This document shows positions 36,839-47,179 of a stretch of 64,000 bases of DNA, piece by piece. The notes under the pieces were generated by a model. The model was not told where the DNA came from and did not search any database. It saw only the letters and a list, made by a program, of their open reading frames with translations. How positions within the stretch are numbered: the stretch's first letter is position 1; each line of letters opens with the position of its first letter. Source of the stretch: Megalopta genalis (lineage: Eukaryota; Arthropoda; Insecta; Hymenoptera; Halictidae); contig NW_027476498.1 of NCBI RefSeq assembly GCF_051020955.1, positions 62,001 through 126,000 on the forward strand, written 5' to 3'. A program made the position numbers and the translations under genes.

Positions 36839-39800
36839 ACATGATTTATCTTGAAATGCAGGCGACACAGACGAGTCAGCTTCAATTCCATGCGAAACAA
36901 ATGATTTAGCTATAAATTCAACCGAAACACATGGTTTAGCTTCAAATTCGTGCGAAACACATGGCTTAGTTGCAAATACTTGTGATATACATGATTTAGC
37001 TTCAACTGCAAGTGAAAGAGACTCGTTAGCTTAAAATTCAAGCGAACCACATGATTTATCTTCAAATCAATGTGAAGTAGAAGGCTTAGCTTCAAATCCA
37101 TGCGAATCAAATGATTTACCTTCAAATACTTGCGGCTTAATTGCAATAGCTTCAAATGCAGGCGAAACAAACGAGTTAGCTTCGAATCCATGCGAAACAC
37201 ATGATTTAGCTTCAAATCAATGCGAACTAGAAGGCTTAGTTTCAAATCCATGAGAAAAAAATGGAATAGCTTCAAATACTTGTTTTATAAATGATTTAGC
37301 TTCAAGTGCATGCGAATCAGACGAGTTAGATTCAAATCCCAGGGAAACACATGATTTAACTTCAAATAAATGCGAAGTAGCAGGCTTAGCTTAAAATCTA
37401 TGCGAAACAAATTATTTACCTACAAATACTTGCGTTTTAAATGAAGTAGCTTTAAATGCAGGCCAAACAAACGAGTTAGCTTCAAATCCATGCGAAACAC
37501 ATGAGTTAGCTTCAAATCAATGCGAAGTAGAAGGCTTAACTTCAAATCCATGCGAAACAAATGGTTTAGGTTCAAATACGTGTGATAAACATGATTTAGA
37601 CTCAACTGCATGCGAATCAAACGAGTCAGCTTCAAATCCTAGGGAAACACATGATTTGAATTCAGATCAATGCAACGTAGAGGGCTTAGCTTCAAATCCA
37701 TGCGAAACAAATGATTTACCTTCAAATACTGGCGGATTAAATGAAATTGCTTCAAATGCAGGCGAAACAAACGAGTTTGCTTCAAATCCAAGGGAAACAC
37801 ATGATTTAACTTCACATCAATGCGAAGTAGTAGGCTTAGCTTCTAATCAATACGAAACAAATGGTTTGGATTCTGATACTTGTGATAAACATGACTTAGC
37901 TTCAACAGCATGCGAATCAAACGAGTTAGCTCCAAATCCAACAGATACACATGATTTAACTCCAAATAAGGTGCGAAGTAGTAGGCTTCGCATCAAATCA
38001 ATGCGAAACAAATGGTTTAGCATCAAAGACTTGTGATAAACATGATTTAGCTTCAAATTCATGCTAAGTAGAAAGACTATCTCCACGTCCATGCGAAACA
38101 AATGGTTTAGTTTCAAATAGTTGTGATAAACATGATTCAGCTTCAACTGTATGCGAATCAAACGAGTAAGCTTCAAATCGCAGGGAAACACATGATTTAA
38201 CTTCAAATCAATGCGAAACACATGATTTAGCTTCGAATCAATGCGAGGTAGAAGGTTTAGCATAAAATCCATGCGAAACAAATGATTTACCTTGAAATAC
38301 TTGCGGTTTAAATGAAATAGATTCAAATGCAGGCGAAACAAACGAGTTAGCTTCAAATCCATGCGAAACACATGATTTAGCTTCAAGTCAATGCGAAGTA
38401 GAAGGCTTAACTTCAAATCCATGCGAAACAAATGGTTCAGCTTCAAATACTTGTGATAAGCATGAATTAGCTTCAACTGCATGCGAATCAAACGAGTTAG
38501 CTTCAAATCCCAGGGAATCACATGATTTAACTGCAAATCAATGCGAAGTAGAAGGTTTCGCTTAAAATCCATGCGAATCAAATGATTTACCTTCAAATAC
38601 TTGTGGCTTAATTGCAATAGCTTCAAATGCAGGCGAAACAAACGAGTTAGCTTCGAATCCATGCGAAACACATGATTTAGCTTCAAATCAATGCGAACTA
38701 GAAGGCTTAGTTTCAAATCCATGAGAAAAAAATGGAATAGCTTCAAATACTTGTTTTATAAATGATTTAGCTTCAAGTGCATGCGAATCAGACGAGTTAG
38801 ATTCAAATCCCAGGGAAACACATGATTTAACTTCAAATCAATGCGAAGTAGAAGGCTTACCTTAAAATCTATGCGAAACATATGGTGTAGCTTCAAATGC
38901 TTGTGATATACATGATTTAGATTCAACTGGATGCGAAACAAACGAGTTAGCTTCAAATCCATGCGAAACACATGATTTGGCTTCAAATCAATGCGAAGTA
39001 GAAGGCTTATCTTCGAATCCATGAGAAACAAATGGCTTAGCTTCAACTACCTGCGATATACATGATTTAACTTGAAATGCAGGCGAAACAGACGAGTCAG
39101 CTTCAATTTCATGCGTAACAAATGATTTAGCTATAAATTCAAGCGAAACACATGGTTTAGCTTCAAATTCGTGCGAAACACATGGCTTAGTTGCAAATAC
39201 TTGTGATATACATGATTTAGCTTCAACTGCAAGTGAAAGAGACTCGTTAGCTTAAAATTCAAGCGTACCACATGATTTAGCTTCAAATCAATGCGACGTA
39301 GAAGGCTTAGGTTCAAATCCATGCGAAACAAATGATTTACCTTCAAATACTTGCGGCTTAATTGAAATAGCTTCAAATGCAGGCGAAACAAACGAGTTAG
39401 CTTCAAATCCATGCGGAACACATGATGTAGCTTCAAATACCTGCGGTTTAAATGAAATAGCATAAAATGCAGGCGAAACAATCGAGTTAGATTCAAATCC
39501 ATGCGAAACACATGATTTAGCTTCAAATCAATGCGAAGTAGAAGGCTTAACTTCAAATCCATGCGAAACAAATGGTTTAGGTTCAAATACGTGTGATAAA
39601 CATGATTTAGACTCCACTGCATGCGAATCAAACGAGTCAGCTTCAAATCCTAGGGAAACACATGATTTGAATTCAGATCAATGCAACGTAGAGGGCTTAG
39701 CTTCAAATCCATGCGAAACAAATGATTTACCTTCAAATACTGGCGGTTTAAATGAAATAGCTTCAAATGCAGGCGAATCAAACGAGTTTGCTTCAAATCC

Positions 39801-42800
39801 AAGGGAAACACATGATTTAACTTCACATCAATGCGAAGTAGTAGGCTTAGCTTCTAATCAATACGAAACAAATGGTTTGGATTCTGATACTTGTGATAAA
39901 CATGACTTAGCTTCAACAGCATGCGAATCAAACGAGTTAGCTCCAAATCCAACAGATACACATGATTTAACTCCAAATAATGGCGAAGTAGTAGGCTTCG
40001 CATCAAATCAATGCGAAACAAATGGTTTAGCATCAAACACTTGTGATAAACATGATTTAGCTTCAAATTCATGCTAAGTAGAAAGACTATCTCCACGTCC
40101 ATGCGAAACAAATGGTTTAGTTTCAAATAGTTGTGATAAACATGATTCAGCTTCAACTGTATGCGAATCAAACGAGTAAGCTTCAAATCGCAGGGAAACA
40201 CATGATTTAACTTCAAATAAATGCGAAGTTTTAGGCTTAGCTTCAAATCCATGCGAAACAAGTGGTTTAGCTTCAAATATTTATTATATACATGATTTAG
40301 CTACAACTGCATGCGAAACAAACGAGTTAGCTTCAAATACAAGGGAAACACATTATTAAACTTGAAAATACTTGCGGTTTAAATGGAATAGCTTCAAATT
40401 GAGGCGAAACAAACGATTTAGCGTCAAATCCACGCGAAACAATTGATTTAGCTTCAAAACGATGCGAAGTAGAAGGCTTATTTTCGAATGCATGAGAAAC
40501 AAATGGTTTAGCTTCAACTACTTGTGATATACATGATTTATCTTGAAATGCAGGCGAAACAGACGAGTCAGCTTCAATTCCATGCGAAACAAATGATTTA
40601 GCTATAAATTCAACCGAAACACATGGTTTAGCTTCAAATTCGTGCGAAACACATGGCTTAGTTGCAAATACTTGTGATATACATGATTTAGCTTCAACTG
40701 CAAGTGAAAGAGACTCGTTAGCTTAAAATTCAAGCGAACCACATGATTTATCTTCAAATCAATGTGAAGTAGAAGGCTTAGCTTCAAATCCATGCGAATC
40801 AAATGATTTACCTTCAAATACTTGCGGCTTAATTGCAATAGCTTCAAATGCAGGCGAAACAAACGAGTTAGCTTCGAATCCATGCGAAACACATGATTTA
40901 GCTTCAAATCAATGCGAACTAGAAGGCTTAGTTTCAAATCCATGAGAAAAAAATGGAATAGCTTCAAATACTTGTTTTATAAATGATTTAGCTTCAAGTG
41001 CATGCGAATCAGACGAGTTAGATTCAAATCCCAGGGAAACACATGATTTAACTTCAAATAAATGCGAAGTAGAAGGCTTAGCTTAAAATCTATGCGAAAC
41101 AAATTATTTACCTACAAATACTTGCGTTTTAAATGAAGTAGCTTTAAATGCAGGCCAAACAAACGAGTTAGCTTCAAATCCATGCGAAACACATGAGTTA
41201 GCTTCAAATCAATGCGAAGTAGAAGGCTTATCTTCGAATCCATGAGAAACAAATGGTTTAGCTTCAACTACTTGTGATATACATGATTTAGACTCCACTG
41301 CATGCGAATCAAACGAGTCAGCTTCAAATCCTAGGGAAACACATGATTTGAATTCAGATCAATGCAACGTAGAGGGCTTAGCTTCAAATCCATGCGAAAC
41401 AAATGATTTACCTTCAAATACTGGCGGTTTAAATGAAATAGCTTCAAATGCAGGCGAAACAAACGAGTTTGCTTCAAATCCAAGGGAAACACATGATTTA
41501 GCTTCAAATCAATGCGAGGTAGAAGGCTTATCTTCGAATGCATGCGAAACATATGGTGTAGCTTCAAATGCTTGTGATATACATGATTTAGATTCAACTG
41601 GATGCGAAACAAACGAGTTAGCTTCAAATCCATGCGAAACACATGATTTGGCTTCAAATCAGTGCGAAGTAGAAGGCTTATCTTCGAATCCATGAGAAAC
41701 AAATGGTTTAGCTTCAACTACTTGTGATATACATGATTTATCTTGAAATGCAGGCGAAGCAGACGAGTCAGCTTCAATTCCATGCGAAACAAATGATTTA
41801 GCCATAAATTCAAGCGAAACACATGGTTTAGTTTCAAATTCGTGCGAAACACATGGCTTAGTTGCAAATACTTGTGATATACATGATTTAGCTTCAACTG
41901 CAAGTGAAAGAGACTCGTTAGCTTAAAATTCAATTGAACCACATGATTTAGCTTCAAATCAATGCGAAGTAGAAGGCTTAGCTTCAAATCCATGCGAAAC
42001 AAATGATTTACCTTCAAATACTTGCGGCTTAATTGAAATAGCTTCAAATGCAGGCGAAACAAACGAGTTAGCTTCGAATCCATGCGAAACACATGATTTA
42101 GCTTCAAATCAATGCGAGGTAAAAGGCTTATCTTCGAATGCATGCGAAACATATGGTGTAGCTTCAAATGCTTGTGATATACATGATTTAGATTCAACTG
42201 GATGCGAAACAAACGAGTTAGCTTCAAATCCATGCGAAACACATGATTTGGCTTCAAATCAATGCGAAGTAGAAGGCTTATCTTCGAATCCATGAGAAAC
42301 AAATGGTTTAGCTTCAACTACTTGTCATATACATGATTTATCTTGAAATGCAGGCGAAACAGACGAGTCAGCTTCAATTCCATGCGAAACAAATGATTTA
42401 GATATAAATTAAAGCGAAACAGATGGTTTAGCTTCAAATTCGTGCGAAACACATGGCTTAGTTGCAAATACTTGTGATATACATGATTAAGCTTCAACTG
42501 CAAGTGAAAGAGACTCGTTAGCTTAAAATTCAAGCGTACCACATGATTTAGCTTCAAATCAATGCGAAGTAGAAGGCTTAGGTTCAAATCCATGCGAAAC
42601 AAATGATTTACCTTCAAATACTTGCGGCTTAATTGAAATAGCTTCAAATGCAGGCGAAACAAACGAGTTAGCTTCAAATCCATGCGGAACACATGATGTA
42701 GCTTCAAATACCTGCGGTTTAAATGAAATAGCATAAAATGCAGGCGAAACAATCGAGTTAGTTTCAAATCCATGCGAAACACATGATTTAGCTTCAAATC

Positions 42801-43466
42801 AATGCGAAGTAGAAGGCTTAACTTCAAATCCATGCGAAACAAATGGTTTAGGTTCAAATACGTGTGATAAACATGATTTAGACTCAACTGCATGCGAATC
42901 AAACGAGTCAGCTTCAAATCCTAGGGAAACACATGATTTGAATTCAGATCAATGCAACGTAGAGGGCTTAGCTTCAAATCCATGCGAATCAAATGATTTA
43001 CCTTCAAATACTTGCGGCTTAATTGCAATAGCTTCAAATGCAGGCGAAACAAACGAGTTAGCTTCGAATCCATGCGAAACACATGATTTAGCTTAAAATC
43101 AATGCGAACTAGAAGGCTTAGTTTCAAATCCATGAGAAAACAATGGAATAGCTTCAAATACTTGTTTTATAAATGATTTAGCTTCAAGTGCATGCGAATC
43201 AGACGAGTTAGATTCAAATCCCAGGGAAACACATGATTTAACTTCAAATCAATGCGAAGTAGAAGGCTTAGCTTAAAATCTATGCGAAACATATGGTGTA
43301 GCTTCAAATGCTTGTGATATACATGATTTAGATTCAACTGGATGCGAAACAAACGAGTTAGCCTTAAATCCATGCGAAACACATGATTTGGCTTCAAATC
43401 AATGCGAAGTAGAAGGCTTATCTTCGAATCCATGAGAAACAAATGGTTTAGCTTCAACTACTTGTG

Positions 43467-43470
43467 ATAT
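43467..43470. other. ATAT flanking the left end of the complete element
   Basis: ATAT precedes the 5' LTR and ATAT (56260-56263) follows the 3' LTR. The match looks like a 4-bp target duplication, but the outer flanks belong to oppositely oriented satellites and ATAT is self-complementary, so it does not prove a single insertion. Confidence 0.6.
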
Positions 43471-44394
43471 TGTCACGTCCCGCGACTGAAGCATTATTGT
43501 AAAATCGCGTCCCACGACAAAGCGTTATTGTAAAGACGGGTCGAGCGCCGGGCGCTCGAAAAATTTTGAGTTATGGTGTCAAATTACATCGCAATTTGAC
43601 ACCACTTGAGCGCTCGGCCCTTCAATTTAAAATTCCGAAAATGTACACTAAAACTAAAAGAATTTAAACTAAAAGTGTCAAAAACGTAACACCTCCCGAA
43701 TACACCATATCGCTTTTAAAGATAGAACTATAAACTCACCACGAACGAGAATCACAGCTCGCCGAAAAAACAGTCGTAGAAACAGAAAACGAAAAACTAA
43801 TAGCAAAAAGGTAATGAACGAACTGTGATTACACTCGCGACTGGTCTTAGCTAATACTATCGTACCGCACTGTCTAACACCTAAGACTCAACTGACGCGA
43901 TGGCCGAACAATCGTAGCCATCCCCGCCAGCGAGTGTCCCCACTCAGTCGTTGTGGCGATGTCAATACTCTGATGGGAAGCGCAAGGCAGAAGTTGGCAC
44001 ACGGACCGTACGTGACTGCGATAAGGACCGGCGCGCCAGCGGATGCAGATAGGAAAGGTATGCGGCGAGACAAGCCGCGAAGACTCGGTCCCATGCAAAG
44101 TACGTGACTGCGATAAGGACCGGCGCGCCAGCGGATGCAGATAGGAAAGGTATGCGGCGAGACAAGCCGCGAAGACTCGGTCCCATGCAAAGTACGTGAC
44201 TGCGATAAGGACCGGCACGCCAGCGGATGCAGGCAGCGAGAAGAGGCACGTAGACTCGGTCTCGCCGAGACGTACGTGACTGCGATAACAGTCGGCACAC
44301 CTGCAAAATGCAGATGGGAATGGAATGCAGCGGGACAGCCCGCGAAGGCACAGTCACACGGGAACCCCCACCTGTCTGACCACTGGCTGCGGCC

Positions 44395-44400
44395 TATAAA
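44395..44400 (+). promoter_or_regulatory. TATA box of the 5' LTR
   Basis: TATAAA followed by CACA, with the presumed start about 30 bp downstream at the first 15-bp repeat (44425). The other LTRs have TATAAAAA. It would drive genomic RNA and spliced mRNAs. Confidence 0.7.
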
Positions 44401-44805
44401 CACACAGGCGAGGTCCGCAGAAGGCAGTCTTCCGAACAACAGTCTTCCGAACAACAGTCTTCCGAACAACAGTCTTCCGAACAACAGTCTTCCGAACAAC
44501 AGTCTTGCGAACAGAGTTCTATCTAACAGTCTACGAGTACATAAAAAGTCAAAGTGATCAAGTGATCAGCATCATCTAAGTAAATTAACGACGAATATAC
44601 GCTAAGGTACTTATAAAATTTGTAAAACTCAGTGCATGGTTCTTTGTTCTAACGACGAGTTTGTACTTTTAATAAGTTTAAATTTAGTCCATTAGATAAA
44701 AATAGTTCAACCCATATTCAAACGTTTCAATTTCACTATTCTACTCAGTATTAACCAAGTGTGATTCTTCTTATTATTATTTACCTCTCTGGACTGGCAC
44801 TTATT

Positions 44806-44965
44806 CTGCGTCCAATCGACGCTTATACTCCCAACCTAGCTGCGTCCAATCGACGCTTATACTCCCAACCTAGCTGCGTCCAATCGACGCTTATACTTCC
44901 AACCTAGCTGCGTCCAAGTGACGCTTATACGTGCCGAACAAGCTGCGTCCAAAGACGCTTATAAT
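44806..44965 (+). repeat. Array of five short hairpins in R, 5' LTR
   Basis: GCGTC-loop-GACGC units begin at 44808, 44842, 44876, 44910 and 44944. The first three loops are CAATC, then CAAGT and CAAA. The extra unit relative to the other LTRs is a duplicate of the first type. It lies about 110 bases upstream of the LTR ORF. Confidence 0.75.
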
Positions 44966-44994
44966 AATACTGAGAGAATAATAATAATAATAAG

Positions 44995-45049
<55 letters not shown>

Positions 45050-45073
45050 ATCAAAATGAAAATTAATCTTTAG

Positions 45074-45400
45074 ATGAATGATACCAAGAATAATAAACGT
45101 TCGAATAATAAACGTCGAGGGGGACGTAAGACAAAAATCATCCGAAAAATCCGCGCACTCCAACGGGAGGCTACAGTAAAATTTGAGCAGAGGCTCCGCG
45201 ATATTGGGAGGGAGCTGGCCGAGGAGGCACTGAGGCCAGATCCGTTCCCGGATTCTCCTCCGTCCGTGGAAGTTTACGACCCGGTAACGGAGAAAGACCG
45301 TTATCACGACGACGAGTTGGAGCGCCTCTTCCAAGAGGAAGATTTTCGTGACCCCGATTGGGACCCCCAATATTTTAACATCAATTTGTTAAACATTTAA
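45074..45400 (+). CDS. LTR-encoded 108-residue basic/acidic protein (5' LTR copy)
   Basis: It predicts the same protein as 36106-36432. At this position it lies in the 5' leader of the genomic RNA, ahead of gag, so it could be made either from full-length RNA or from a short transcript ending at AATAAA (45405-45410). It contains gggacGTAAGAc (GT at 45126), a donor-like sequence near codon 18 that could splice the basic N-terminus onto a downstream exon. This is a guess from the motif alone. Confidence 0.58.
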   Translation: MNDTKNNKRSNNKRRGGRKTKIIRKIRALQREATVKFEQRLRDIGRELAEEALRPDPFPDSPPSVEVYDPVTEKDRYHDDELERLFQEEDFRDPDWDPQYFNINLLNI

Positions 45401-45404
45401 TTTT

Positions 45405-45410
45405 AATAAA
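45405..45410 (+). terminator. Poly(A) signal AATAAA in the 5' LTR
   Basis: It lies in R, about 980 bases after the presumed start. Genomic transcripts must read through it, whereas the copy in the 3' LTR must be used. Selective use here would yield a short mRNA for the LTR ORF. Confidence 0.6.
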
Positions 45411-45553
45411 ATATCCACTAGTATCTTGAATGAGTGGTAAAACCATTTCATTTATTTCCCTTCAATTTCCCGAACTGCAACCGGTGTATGCAGGCAGGTT
45501 CGAAACTGCGAACAATCCTTTCAATCATTCATTCAATACTAACGATCGTAACA

Positions 45554-45728
45554 TAGAAATTTTTTGGTGGCAGCGCGGTGGGATTGATCGCAGAAATTGA
45601 AGGCTTTTTACCACAAAAGTACGTAAAAAAAAAAAAAAAAAAAAAAATAAAACTTGAGCGTTTAGTTGCCTTTTGACGATTTTTTTTTTGTTTTTTTGTT
45701 TTTTTTGTTTTTTTTTCCTTTTTTCAAT
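45554..45728 (+). other. Leader between 5' LTR and gag with A-tract and T-tract
   Basis: After the primer-binding site there is a run of 23 A (45625-45647), and then a T-rich tract with few G or C (45680-45724) ending just before the gag ATG. The two tracts could pair in RNA. In the element at 60318 both are shorter (15 A at 62501-62515; T-tract 62548-62579). The reading frame open upstream of the gag ATG is only the T-tract coding Phe/Leu and was not used. A weak donor-like AAAGTACGT lies near 45619. Confidence 0.6.
45568..45585 (+). other. Primer-binding site resembling the tRNA-Leu complement
   Basis: TGGCAGCGCGGTGGGATT starts 14 bases after the LTR end. It resembles the reverse complement of the 3' end of animal tRNA-Leu (…AATCCCACCGCTGCCA) with one extra base. 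The tRNA sequence is recalled, not checked. The same 18 bases occur at 62444-62461. The 14-base gap from the LTR is longer than usual. Confidence 0.6.
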
Positions 45729-47153
45729 ATGGATCAACCCGGAACCAGTCGTGACGATACTAACTCAATCCTCGACGATAATAATATTTCAACTGAACTA
45801 ATAAATAGAATTTTAGAAGAACTAACCAAATCGAGGGAAAGTAACGATCTTGTATTCAAGCTAAACGAGAAATTAGAAACATTGTTGATTGCCCAAGAGG
45901 GAATCGAAAGAAACAATGCGTTGTTTACCAAATTTAAATCAGAGTTAGAACAAATTAACGATGCACTGAATGTTCTAAAAGCAAACTACCTAACCAAACC
46001 AGAAGTGTTTACTCCACTTCCAAAGCGCACTGTCCCCGCACCAATATTTAGTACAGTTGACCCAGTTGATTGTATTGATAATCCCATTAGTGTAAAAGAC
46101 GCGCTGGAGACCGTTCCATTCTTCGATGGCTACAAACCATCCATATTTCAATTTCTCAGAGCATGCGATAGAGCTAAAACAATGATTCCGGAAAACCAAG
46201 AACCATATTTAGTTAAATTACTCACTAATAAGTTAAAAGGACATGCGCTAATGGCTATAGAAGACTCAAATCTAACGACAATAGAACAGTTCGGTATAAA
46301 ATTAAAAGCAATGTTCGGTCCGCACAAATCCATTAACCAATATAAAGGAGAATTAGGCAATATTTTTAAGAAACCCGGCGAACCTATACTCGATTACATT
46401 AGCCGTGTTAAAGATTTAAGATTGGCAATAATAGACGGCGAACGGGCAAACTACAAGGGGCTGCCCGAAGCCTTAATAAAAATTATCGACAGTGAAGTGA
46501 TAGATGGTTTCATCAAAGGTCTCCCATCTGAAATTAGCATCAGGATCAAGCTAGAAGGTTACAAAAACCTAGAAGAAGTATACACCAACGCGATCAAAAT
46601 CACAAAAGAAATCGAGGTGGAGGAAGAAAGGACTAAGACCTACAACCCTAGATTTCGAGATCACAGAAATTACGGACAACCAATAAACCAACATCGAAAT
46701 CCGAATAGACAAGCTTTTGAACAAAGGCCTCAGTGGAATACCACCCTACCGCCCAGGAGGTTTGAATCAAATCAAAACTCAAGCAACGATCCTAATTCTC
46801 TAACCAAACAGATCTCTTGCAATTATTGTAAAAAGCCAGGCCACCTAATCAAGGATTGCTACAAATTTAAAGCTAAAATCGATTCTGGCGAAATAGTTCC
46901 ATACGGCAATCAACGAACGGGAAACGGCAACCCCTCCCATGGGAATTCCGGCGCACCCAAGGGAGCGAACCCGAACCAGCGCCGTTCAGTCATGAAAATA
47001 AGACCAGCTACTACGGAGAAACCTGTACCTCCGGTGCCTGGGCCATCAACACCAACGCAATCAATAATACAGAAGACCAAGGGCCCGAGCAAACAATCGA
47101 AGCAAGAGGAAAACGCAGAGATAGACCTAAGCGAGCTATCACTGTTCGATTAG
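45729..47153 (+). CDS. gag: Gag polyprotein, Ty3/gypsy type
   Basis: This is the 474-residue structural protein expected to assemble the particle and package RNA. The start is the first ATG (MDQPGTSRDD) after the T-tract. Residues about 30-90 look coiled-coil-like, and about 120-290 fit the gypsy capsid-type gag region. Residues 364-377 form one CCHC zinc knuckle (CNYCKKPGHLIKDC, CX2CX4HX4C) in a basic, Asn/Gln/Pro-rich C-terminal region. The pol frame is open in -1 from at least 46982, overlapping the last ~170 bases of gag. Expression of pol by -1 frameshifting is therefore likely. GGAAAAC at 47108 is a weak slip-site candidate. The copy at 62584 differs at residues 214 (K/T) and 434 (P/S). 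Confidence 0.88.
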   Translation: MDQPGTSRDDTNSILDDNNISTELINRILEELTKSRESNDLVFKLNEKLETLLIAQEGIERNNALFTKFKSELEQINDALNVLKANYLTKPEVFTPLPKRTVPAPIFSTVDPVDCIDNPISVKDALETVPFFDGYKPSIFQFLRACDRAKTMIPENQEPYLVKLLTNKLKGHALMAIEDSNLTTIEQFGIKLKAMFGPHKSINQYKGELGNIFKKPGEPILDYISRVKDLRLAIIDGERANYKGLPEALIKIIDSEVIDGFIKGLPSEISIRIKLEGYKNLEEVYTNAIKITKEIEVEEERTKTYNPRFRDHRNYGQPINQHRNPNRQAFEQRPQWNTTLPPRRFESNQNSSNDPNSLTKQISCNYCKKPGHLIKDCYKFKAKIDSGEIVPYGNQRTGNGNPSHGNSGAPKGANPNQRRSVMKIRPATTEKPVPPVPGPSTPTQSIIQKTKGPSKQSKQEENAEIDLSELSLFD

Positions 47154-47179
47154 ACTCTACTACCAACACACCGACAGTT

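Larger units (their letters stand above)
36835..43470. repeat. Satellite A between the solo LTR and the complete element
   Basis: These 30-bp monomers copy about 28150-34545, offset by 8685 bp as far as ~41700 and by 8925 bp at the right end. The offset change reflects 240 bp present here (within 42318-42917) but missing from 33633-33992. The array ends in the same ...acttgtgatat as the sequence left of the solo LTR. Marker blocks at 37656, 39667, 41348 and 42938 repeat the 2011/1681 spacing. No gene is supported. Confidence 0.9.
43471..45553 (+). repeat. 5' LTR of the complete element (2083 bp)
   Basis: It begins TGTCACG and ends CGTAACA, followed by tagaaattttttgg and the primer-binding site. 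Compared with the solo LTR it has one more 34-bp hairpin unit (five), one less 15-bp unit (six) and a longer TA run. It shares C at 43553 (cgggCgctcg) with the solo LTR, whereas the other two LTRs have T. TATA reads TATAAACA rather than TATAAAAA. Confidence 0.93.

Noticed and set aside
1..43470. Dozens of ORFs of 70-344 codons on both strands in satellite A
   Set aside because: The 30-bp consensus has three stop-free frames, so ORFs arise automatically; they overlap in different frames, start at arbitrary or non-ATG codons and end at stops that are part of the higher-order repeat.
45666..45728. N-terminal extension of gag (Phe/Leu-rich)
   Set aside because: It would start at TTG and merely translates the T-tract; the first ATG is at 45729, and the T-tract varies in length between copies.
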